14,008 nt of DNA from Anaerolineaceae bacterium. GTDB lineage: Bacteria; Chloroflexota; Anaerolineae; Anaerolineales; Anaerolineaceae. Numbering within the stretch: the stretch's first letter is position 1; each line of letters opens with the position of its first letter. Positions 7,294-13,062 of this stretch are shown piece after piece. The stretch covers positions 1 to 14,008 of the forward strand of contig JAGOIM010000021.1 in assembly GCA_017995665.1 (NCBI GenBank), given 5' to 3'. The notes below the pieces were generated by a model. That model was given only the letters and a program-made list of their open reading frames with translations. It did not search any database and was not told the origin of the DNA. The position numbers and the translations under genes are program-made.

Positions 7294-8561
7294 TTTCGGA
7301 TAACCTCAATCCCGCCCATGAACGGTTTCAAAACTTCCGGAATCCGGATGCTGCCGTCAGCCTGTTGATAAGTTTCCATAACGGCAATCAATGTGCGCGG
7401 TAAGCCTAAACCGGAACCGTTGAGCGTGTTGACAAATTGTAAAGCAGAACCGTCGCTGGGACGATATTTAATGTTGGCACGGCGAGCCTGAAATTGTCCG
7501 ATGTTTGAAATCGAAGAGACTTCCAGCCATTCCTGACAACCCGGTGCCCAAACTTCGATATCGTAGGTTTTGTGCGAGCCAAAGCTTAAGTCGCCTGTCG
7601 ACTGCAAGAGAATGCGATAGGTTAAGCCCAGCTCTGCGCAAGTGGCGGCAGCGTCTTTGACCATTTGGTCAAGTTCGGCTTCGGCGTTCTCGGGCAGGCA
7701 ATATTTATACATCTCGACTTTGTCAAATTGATGGCCGCGTTTCATGCCGCGAACGTCTCTTCCGGCACTCATTTTTTCACGGCGAAAACAAGCGGTGTAA
7801 GCGGTCATGTTCATCGGCAGCTTGGCTTCATCGATTACTTCGCCCATCATGATGCCGGTCAAAGGCACTTCGGCGGTTGGAACCCACCAATAATCTTCCT
7901 CGTGATCGTGGTAGAGATTATCGGCAAATTTTGGCAACTGGCCTGAGGCAAACATAACCTCTTCGCGAACCATCCAGGGCGGGTAATACTCGCGGTAGCC
8001 CTGCCGGATGTGCAAATCGAGCATCCAGAAAATCAGGGCGCGCTCCAGGCGGGCACCGGCACCTTCAAGCACGTAATAACGCGTTCCGGCTAATTTCACA
8101 CCGGCTTCAAAATCGACAATACCAAGCTCGGGGCCAAGATCCCAGTGAGGTTTTGGTTCAAAATCAAACTGCGGAATTTCGCCAATTGTGCGAAGAACGA
8201 CGTTGTCTTTATCGTCCAGTCCAATCGGGACGTCTGGATCGGGGATATTGGGGAGGGAAGCAAGTTGAGTAGTTAAAACCGTTTCAAGGCTCTTGAGTTC
8301 TTCGTCTAAAGCGGTGATTGCATCGCCCAGCTTACGCATAGCAGAAATTTTCGCTTCGCGTTCGTCTTTGTCTTTCATGCGGCCGATTTCTTTTGAAACC
8401 GCGTTGCGCTCAGCTTTCTTGTTTTCTACATCAAGAATAAGGGAGCGCCGTTTCTCGTCCAGAGCGATGATTTCGTCTACCGGAGCGGGGTCCATATGTC
8501 TTTTTTGCAAGCTTTCCTTGATTAGTTCAGGATTCTCTCGAAACAATTTGATATCTAACAT
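7290..8561 (-). CDS. serS: Seryl-tRNA synthetase
   Basis: A class II synthetase charging tRNA-Ser (and tRNA-Sec where present). The 423 residues begin MLDIKLFRENPELIKESL. The long helical arm that grips the tRNA-Ser variable loop spans about 27-100. The catalytic core follows, with motif 2 (FRRE at 259-262, RGHQFDKVE to 283) and motif 3 (GLGLPRT 384-390), ending LKPFMGGIEVIRK. The start is supported by AGAGG (complement of 8568-8572). No T-box leader is visible upstream, so tRNA-sensing control is not indicated. It is followed by the overlapping DUF456 gene. Confidence 0.98.
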   Translation of the reverse strand: MLDIKLFRENPELIKESLQKRHMDPAPVDEIIALDEKRRSLILDVENKKAERNAVSKEIGRMKDKDEREAKISAMRKLGDAITALDEELKSLETVLTTQLASLPNIPDPDVPIGLDDKDNVVLRTIGEIPQFDFEPKPHWDLGPELGIVDFEAGVKLAGTRYYVLEGAGARLERALIFWMLDLHIRQGYREYYPPWMVREEVMFASGQLPKFADNLYHDHEEDYWWVPTAEVPLTGIMMGEVIDEAKLPMNMTAYTACFRREKMSAGRDVRGMKRGHQFDKVEMYKYCLPENAEAELDQMVKDAAATCAELGLTYRILLQSTGDLSFGSHKTYDIEVWAPGCQEWLEVSSISNIGQFQARRANIKYRPSDGSALQFVNTLNGSGLGLPRTLIAVMETYQQADGSIRIPEVLKPFMGGIEVIRK

Positions 8562-8796
8562 GCTAACCTCTGTTTAAAGCAATTTACTCGCACAATTGTA
8601 CTCGATTAAATTCACACAGTTGGCAGATTGCAGTTGACGGATATGGGGGATGGGGATTAGTTAACAGGGCTAGGAAAAAGTATTGGCTTAGAAGATGCCC
8701 GTACTGTATATGTTGAGGAAAGCGAATCGACGATGCTCTGGCATACAAAATCTTGTCGACAGAAGCATCATCAAGCGCAACCAGATATGATTGGAA
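8562..8796. other. Intergenic region upstream of serS; weak promoter candidate
   Basis: 235 bp between the DUF4282 gene and serS, both on the - strand. The best -10 candidate for serS is TACAAT on the - strand (8600-8595), without a convincing -35 at the right distance. No terminator hairpin with a T-tract, tRNA or T-box was seen. The rest (8640-8796) holds no recognisable gene. Confidence 0.45.
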
Positions 8797-9132
8797 TTAT
8801 TCGCTAAGAGGTTTCTCGACGATATAAACATTCTCGTCGTCAACAATCTTCTTTTTAATAGCAACCAAATTCTTATTAATTTGGAAGCGGACAATCAACG
8901 CTTCGGATAAAATCCGAAAAAACAAAATGCCCACGACAATAACCAAGATGCCACCAAGTATTCCGCCTACGATAGTGAGAGAAAACTCGTCGCTTATGGA
9001 AGCTCCGAGAAAGCCAGCGAAAATCACGACGATACCACCGACAATTGAGAGAGCCATGCCAATGTAATAAAAGATTTTAATGAGAAGGGGGGTCAGCATT
9101 TTATCAAATTTAAAAATATCACTAAATTTCAT
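8797..9132 (-). CDS. Small membrane protein, DUF4282-like
   Basis: The 111-residue protein has two transmembrane helices (about 19-45 and 53-75), a short N-terminal segment (FSDIFKFDKMLTPLLIKIFYYIG) and a basic cytoplasmic-looking tail beginning after ILSEALIVRFQIN. The F(x)KMLTP...K..Y opening and the R...E.LIVRFQIN exit from the second helix match the DUF4282 family, whose role is unknown. The start has AGAGGT (complement of 9136-9142). A TATAAT box lies on the same strand just upstream. It stands alone between serS and the Nudix gene and nothing around it suggests a function. Confidence 0.78.
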   Translation of the reverse strand: MKFSDIFKFDKMLTPLLIKIFYYIGMALSIVGGIVVIFAGFLGASISDEFSLTIVGGILGGILVIVVGILFFRILSEALIVRFQINKNLVAIKKKIVDDENVYIVEKPLSE

Positions 9133-9163
9133 TTCTACCTCTATAGAATAAGTTATTAAAGGA

Positions 9164-9194
9164 ATTATAATCTATGAATAATATTGTTTTACAA
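9164..9194 (-). promoter_or_regulatory. Promoter of the DUF4282 gene
   Basis: A perfect TATAAT (9169-9164, - strand) lies about 31 nt before the ATG, with an SD in between. The only -35-like hexamer is TTGTAA (9194-9189), 19 bp upstream, which is long. The surrounding DNA is very AT-rich, which lowers the weight of the match. Confidence 0.5.
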
Positions 9195-9222
9195 AATTTT
9201 TATGGTGTATAGTGATAAAAAT

Positions 9223-9753
9223 TTACGGACGCATGCCATTTTTGAACATGCCTTGTTCATCCTTAATCTCAAACAAGAAGTCAATCACACTGTGATGATA
9301 GTTAATGAATTCCCCGGCATCAACCATGCGATGGATAGCCTCTTTTGTCGTCCATTTGACTTCTGTAACTTCATCAGCTTGCAAGTGCAACTTCTCTAAA
9401 TCAGGATTTAAAAAGAGAACATAAACGTCGTCAAAACCGGTTGGGAAATTAAAAGTAAACTTTGGGCGAAGATTGCTGAAATCCAAACTTAGTCCAAGTT
9501 CTTCCGACAACTCACGTTGGGCAGCTTGGGCGCTGGTTTCGCCTGCCTGGACGGCACCGCCAAGGCTAAAATCCCACAATCCGGACCAAGCTTTTTTGAG
9601 AGGGCTTCGTTTTTGAATTAGCATTTCTCCGGCTGAATTAAAAATGCAGACATGCACCACGACGTGATAAAGCCCGTCGGGCGGATTTTTCCCGCGAGCA
9701 ATTTTTTTGCCACTTGGCAGGCGATTGCGGTCGTAGAGATCAAATTCTTCCAT
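9223..9753 (-). CDS. Nudix hydrolase, IDI/YfcD-like subgroup
   Basis: The 176-residue protein has a complete Nudix box: Gly66-x5-Glu72-x7-Arg80-Glu81-Leu82-x-Glu84-Glu85-x-Gly87-Leu88. It therefore should bind Mg2+ and hydrolyse a nucleoside diphosphate linked to X, or a related pyrophosphate. The opening EEFDLYDRNRLPSGKKIARG and the H(V)HV.IFN..GE.LIQKRS strand resemble the subgroup related to isopentenyl diphosphate isomerase and E. coli YfcD. The true substrate cannot be read from sequence. The start ATG has TGAGGA close upstream (9757-9762). A possible -10 (TAGAAT, 9786-9781) lies just inside the divergent intergenic region shared with the phosphoesterase gene. Confidence 0.9.
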   Translation of the reverse strand: MEEFDLYDRNRLPSGKKIARGKNPPDGLYHVVVHVCIFNSAGEMLIQKRSPLKKAWSGLWDFSLGGAVQAGETSAQAAQRELSEELGLSLDFSNLRPKFTFNFPTGFDDVYVLFLNPDLEKLHLQADEVTEVKWTTKEAIHRMVDAGEFINYHHSVIDFLFEIKDEQGMFKNGMRP

Positions 9754-9809
9754 CTATCCTCATCTTTTTCAGCTTAGCCAATTCTAACATCAGACGACTC
9801 CCCATCGGT

Positions 9810-9815
9810 TATAAT
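9810..9815 (+). promoter_or_regulatory. -10 box of a probable leaderless promoter (phosphoesterase)
   Basis: A perfect TATAAT ends 6 nt before the ATG at 9822, so transcription would start at or within a base of the start codon. No SD is present between. No good -35 sits 16-18 bp upstream. The same spacing recurs at two other genes in this window. Confidence 0.65.
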
Positions 9816-9821
9816 CGCAAC

Positions 9822-10394
9822 ATGTCAGAATGCCAAAAAATTGTCATCATCGCGGATACACATCTGGGCGACCGCACCGACAAACTCGAACCAAGCCTGC
9901 TTAAAGCCATTCGAAATGAAAATCCTGCGCAAATTTTGCATGCCGGTGACGTTTGCAAGCCGGAGGTTATCGCAAGCCTGAGCGAAATCGCCCCCACATT
10001 AGCCGTGCAAGGCAACCGCGACTGGTTCCTCGGTTATAAACTTCCAAAAGAAGAACGGCTTGAAGTAAATGGTCTGAAAATCACGCTGGCACATGGGCAT
10101 TTTAGCATTTGGGAGTGGTTTTGGAATTATGTCTACCTATTTTTAACCCAAAAGCCGCATACAAACCGTTTCTTCCAGCAAAAATTGGCAAAACTCTATC
10201 CCGAAGCGGATATTATCGTTTATGGACATCTTCATTATCCCTATGATGAAATGATGGACGGCAAGCGCTTTCTCAACCCGGGTGTTGGCTACCCGGAAAA
10301 GCGGAATAATTTTCGACCGACTTATATCGTTTTGACAATCGAGCCGGATGGAAGCTACCAAACAGCCTTGAAATCCGTCATCGCGGAAGCATAG
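9822..10394 (+). CDS. Calcineurin-like metallophosphoesterase, YfcE/MJ0936-like
   Basis: A binuclear-metal phosphodiesterase of 190 residues. Metal ligands and catalytic motifs are all present: Asp12 and His14 (ADTHLGD), Asp43 (AGDV), Asn65 (GNRD), His91/His93 (AHGH) and GHLH at 135-138. The physiological substrate is unknown; relatives hydrolyse phosphodiesters in vitro. The start at 9822 is preferred over an upstream in-frame ATG at 9714, which would overlap the divergent Nudix gene and add 36 residues foreign to the fold; the Met at 9822 sits four residues before the first beta strand. Between AHGH and GHLH there is an unusually long, aromatic insert (about 94-128, including SIWEWFWNYVYLFL). 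The next gene begins 18 bp downstream. Confidence 0.88.
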   Translation: MSECQKIVIIADTHLGDRTDKLEPSLLKAIRNENPAQILHAGDVCKPEVIASLSEIAPTLAVQGNRDWFLGYKLPKEERLEVNGLKITLAHGHFSIWEWFWNYVYLFLTQKPHTNRFFQQKLAKLYPEADIIVYGHLHYPYDEMMDGKRFLNPGVGYPEKRNNFRPTYIVLTIEPDGSYQTALKSVIAEA

Positions 10395-10400
10395 TGGCTG

Positions 10401-10406
10401 TATAAT
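10401..10406 (+). promoter_or_regulatory. -10 box of a probable leaderless promoter (RNA methyltransferase)
   Basis: A perfect TATAAT lies in the 18-bp gap after the phosphoesterase gene and ends 6 nt before the ATG at 10413. The only purine-rich stretch (AGG, 10408-10410) is too close to ATG to be a normal SD. No clear -35 is visible. Confidence 0.6.
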
Positions 10407-10412
10407 CAGGCT

Positions 10413-11198
10413 ATGGTAACTTCAACTTTAATTCAATCTCCCCAAAACCCGAAAGTGCAATTGGTTCGCGCCTTGATGAACCAAAACAAAGCCCGCCAGA
10501 AGCATCAGGCTTTTGTGGCGGAGGGTGTCCGGCTTTTGGAAGATGGCTTGAAATCAGAAATGCCTGTCAAGTTTATTTTACAGAAAGAAAACCCCTCAGC
10601 CCGGGCAGAGGCATTTTTGAGCACTCTGGATTCTGAGCAGTGCGAAATCCTACTTGTCGAAGACCAGCTTTTTGATTCATTGAGCGGGACGGAGCATTCA
10701 CAGGGAGTTTTGGCTGTCTTTGAGATGAAAGCTTTCGATCTGCCGGAAGAGCCAAATTTTATTGTCATTCCTGACCAATTGCGCGACCCGGGCAATCTTG
10801 GAACAATCTTACGTTCTGCCGAAGCTGCCGGTGCTCAGGCGGTCATCTTGCCGCCCGGGAATACGGACGCTTTTGCTCCGAAAGTGGTTCGGAGCGGGAT
10901 GAGCGCTCATTTTCGTTTGCCGATTCAGCATTTACCCTGGGAATTTATTAACCATTATATAGAAGAGATGGCTGTTTTTCATGCAGATATGGCTGGGGAG
11001 CAAACTTGTTGGGAGGCGGATTTTACTCAGCCTTTGGCTTTGTTGATTGGCGGTGAAGCGGAGGGCATCAGCCCGGAAGGGGCTGCTTTGGCAAATTTTA
11101 GCGTGCGCATTCCTATGGCGGGGAAGACCGAATCCTTAAATGCGGCGATTAGTGCAAGTTTGTTGATGTTTGAAGTCGCCCGACAACGGAGCTGTTAA
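10413..11198 (+). CDS. TrmH/SpoU-family RNA 2'-O-methyltransferase (TsnR/YsgA-like)
   Basis: A second SPOUT ribose methyltransferase in the window, 261 residues. The N-terminal domain begins with the usual SPQNPKVQLVRALM...AFVAEGVRLLEDGL (about 8-46), a ribosomal-protein-L30-like RNA-binding domain. The catalytic domain has motif 1 RDPGNLGTILRSAEAAG (124-140), motif 2 IGGEAEGI (212-219) and motif 3 SLNAAISA (241-248). Motif 2 carries Gly-Gly-Glu where Gly-Asn-Glu is usual. The target is probably rRNA but the site cannot be read. The stop shares four bases (11195-11198, TTAA) with the stop of the convergent gene. The start matches the family N-terminus, which supports the leaderless reading. 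Confidence 0.92.
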   Translation: MVTSTLIQSPQNPKVQLVRALMNQNKARQKHQAFVAEGVRLLEDGLKSEMPVKFILQKENPSARAEAFLSTLDSEQCEILLVEDQLFDSLSGTEHSQGVLAVFEMKAFDLPEEPNFIVIPDQLRDPGNLGTILRSAEAAGAQAVILPPGNTDAFAPKVVRSGMSAHFRLPIQHLPWEFINHYIEEMAVFHADMAGEQTCWEADFTQPLALLIGGEAEGISPEGAALANFSVRIPMAGKTESLNAAISASLLMFEVARQRSC

Positions 11199-11944
11199 TC
11201 CCCAAAGTCCTGGACTTGCTTAAAATTCACCAGAACCAAATTCCCGTCGCATTCGCCACTAATTGAGAGACTGACTTTTGCGGAAAGTGGCTCTCCGTCT
11301 TCGTCAAACAGCTGTAAGGAAAGCGAACTGCTTTTAATCTGTTGATTATCCAAAATAAAGCCAAAAGCGCTTTGCCCAAAGACGGTGATTTCACCTGACT
11401 GGCTGCTCATGTCGACGCTTCCGCCACCATAAGTGCCGCTTAGTTTGACGGTCAAGCCTTTTAGGGGTGATTCGCGCAAATCCCAAACCTCACCACCGAT
11501 AATCAAGTAATCTTCGCACTGATATTGGCTGTAAAACATGGTGTGAGGGAAGGTGCCAACCAATTGGGAGACAAAAGCCATTGCCCGTGGTGTGGCTGTT
11601 TTCGTGGGAATGACAACTTTGGTCGGCAAGGGGGTTTCGCTCGGAGTGATGCTTACTTGAGTTGCCGTTGGGGTTGACTCCTCATAGCCTTGGGGCGTAA
11701 TGAAGTAATTCATGGTTGATGTTGAGAGGTTTTCTGCCGGTGGGGTAATTTGTTCATCAAAGGGGGAAGAAATTTTCCCCGTAACCAATAAAACCACCAC
11801 AAGCACTACCGCAATCAGAAATAAGACTGCCAAAATACCACCGCAACCGCTTTTTTTCTTCGGTGGAAGCTCATCAGACTTGCGAACAGCCATTGGGCGG
11901 TTAGACCCAGTCTGGTAGTTTTGTGTGCGGCGGTTCTGGTTCAT
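11195..11944 (-). CDS. Membrane-anchored protein with Thr/Pro linker and exported beta-rich domain
   Basis: I do not recognise a named family. The 249 residues show a basic N-terminal tail (1-32), the juxtamembrane KKKSGCGG (29-36), one transmembrane helix (about 36-56), a Thr/Pro-rich linker (about 66-120 with TPTATQ, PSETPLPT, PTKTATP) and a C-terminal beta-rich domain (about 122-249). The C-terminal domain includes a GGEVWDLRESPLKGLTVKLSG strand-turn pattern, typical of carboxypeptidase-regulatory or Ig-like folds, and ends NLVLVNFKQV. Cys143 and Cys232 could form an extracellular disulfide. Basic residues before the helix predict N-in/C-out topology. The ATG overlaps the stop of the PpiC-like gene (ATGA), so the two are co-translated. 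Likely an envelope protein; the role is unknown. Confidence 0.8.
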   Translation of the reverse strand: MNQNRRTQNYQTGSNRPMAVRKSDELPPKKKSGCGGILAVLFLIAVVLVVVLLVTGKISSPFDEQITPPAENLSTSTMNYFITPQGYEESTPTATQVSITPSETPLPTKVVIPTKTATPRAMAFVSQLVGTFPHTMFYSQYQCEDYLIIGGEVWDLRESPLKGLTVKLSGTYGGGSVDMSSQSGEITVFGQSAFGFILDNQQIKSSSLSLQLFDEDGEPLSAKVSLSISGECDGNLVLVNFKQVQDFGD

Positions 11945-12873
11945 GGCAGATTCACCACAATTTGGGCATTTGCCAAGGCATCAGCCAACCAGTTTTCAAG
12001 CGCGCTGTTTTGAAGCGAAAGCCGGGCATCGGTAGTTAGCGCATGTTCGGTTTCATGTTCAAGCACAAGCAGGATGTGATAGCCGATTTCAGATTGAATT
12101 ACACCGGAATATGTTCCCGGTTCAAGCGAAAAAGCAGCGGCTTCGACCTCAGGATAAAGCAAATAGCCCCGTGGGAACCAGCCTAATTCTCCGCCGGATT
12201 GCGGACTGGCATCCCAGGCGAGTTTGTTAAAATCGGTGCCGATTGAGAGATTGGTGAGAGCGGCATTCGCTTCCGCTTCGGTGTATGTGAAAATTTGTTG
12301 GGCGCGGACTTGCTCAACGCTATCGGGCACGCTTTGAATAATCAGGTCGCGCATTAAAGCCGCTTCCATTGAGAGTTTGAGCGCCAGACGAAATTCACTT
12401 TCGTCAAAATGGTTTTCTTGCATCCAGGCCATCAGCGCATCAGAACTGCCAAGTTCGCTGATAAGCATGTCTATTCTGGCTTGGAGCTCTTCGTCACTGA
12501 CCGAAAGACCGTTTGCGTGGGCTCCCTGAACCAAGAGTTGTTGCTCAAAAAGGTAGTTCAATACGCTTTGCTTGATTTCTTCATCACTCGCTGCTTGTTC
12601 CAAACCGATCTGGCTGTCTCTGTAGCGGGCGAATTCGTTATTATAATAATTGACCGGAATGCTTTCACCATTGACCATGATTGGCGAGGGCTCTTCGGTT
12701 GCAGTTGGCAAAACCTCCGGCTCAGTGGTTGAAACCTGAGCGGAGGGTAATTCGACAACTGCTTCCGTTTCTTCAACAGGTTCAGGCTGATTGGGAGTGC
12801 ATGCCCAAAGCAAGCTTCCGGATATCAGAATAAGAACGAACAAGCTGATGATGGAATGAAATCTTTTTTGCAT
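11941..12873 (-). CDS. PpiC/PrsA-like peptidyl-prolyl isomerase lipoprotein
   Basis: A predicted extracytoplasmic foldase of 310 residues. The start at 12873 gives a classic lipoprotein signal: MQKR, a hydrophobic helix (6-22), then SLLWAC with Cys25 as lipidation site (Trp at -2 is unusual). A Glu/Pro/Thr linker (27-64) is followed by a SurA-like helical chaperone region (about 65-185). A parvulin domain follows (about 187-285) with VRAQQIF (189-195), GGELGWF (217-223) and EIGYHILLVLE (272-282). The active-site His of the usual R-x-H-I-L motif is absent (Gln-Gln). A longer in-frame start at 12972 would place 33 extra residues before the signal peptide and erase the promoter. It is first in an operon with the Thr/Pro-linker protein. 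Confidence 0.87.
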   Translation of the reverse strand: MQKRFHSIISLFVLILISGSLLWACTPNQPEPVEETEAVVELPSAQVSTTEPEVLPTATEEPSPIMVNGESIPVNYYNNEFARYRDSQIGLEQAASDEEIKQSVLNYLFEQQLLVQGAHANGLSVSDEELQARIDMLISELGSSDALMAWMQENHFDESEFRLALKLSMEAALMRDLIIQSVPDSVEQVRAQQIFTYTEAEANAALTNLSIGTDFNKLAWDASPQSGGELGWFPRGYLLYPEVEAAAFSLEPGTYSGVIQSEIGYHILLVLEHETEHALTTDARLSLQNSALENWLADALANAQIVVNLP

Positions 12874-12879
12874 GCTTCT

Positions 12880-12885
12880 ATTATA
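12880..12885 (-). promoter_or_regulatory. -10 box of a probable leaderless promoter (PpiC-like gene)
   Basis: A perfect TATAAT on the - strand (12885-12880) ends 6 nt before the ATG at 12873-12871. No SD lies between (the 6 nt are AGAAGC). The -35 region is poor. This is the third gene in the window with exactly this spacing. Confidence 0.65.
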
Positions 12886-13062
12886 CCAATTCTTTCGATG
12901 ACAGCTTGAAAAAATTAACAATCTGCAGCTTCCAGAATGACGTTTCTCGGATGGGTCCCTTTCTCTGTCCAATTGTCGCCCAAAAACTTCCGATAATAAG
13001 TTAAAATCGTGGTATCAATAAGGATCAACAACAAGTGAAAACCCGAGAAATGAGAGGCAATT

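Noticed and set aside
8562..8796. T-box riboswitch upstream of serS
   Set aside because: I looked on the - strand for the conserved T-box bulge sequence (complement of GGTNCCACC) and for a terminator hairpin with T-tract. Neither is present.
8651..8807. Plus-strand frame of about 50 codons between serS and the DUF4282 gene (contains SIGLEDARTVYVEE)
   Set aside because: Looked like a possible gene remnant, but there is no start with SD, no recognisable family, and it runs into the 3' end of the DUF4282 gene on the other strand.
9714..9821. N-terminal extension of the phosphoesterase from ATG 9714
   Set aside because: It overlaps the start of the divergent Nudix gene and reads through the TATAAT at 9810. 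The known fold begins at the Met encoded at 9822.
12874..12972. N-terminal extension of the PpiC-like lipoprotein from ATG 12972
   Set aside because: A lipoprotein signal peptide must be at the N-terminus, and Met at 12873 gives a perfect one. The extension covers the TATAAT box.
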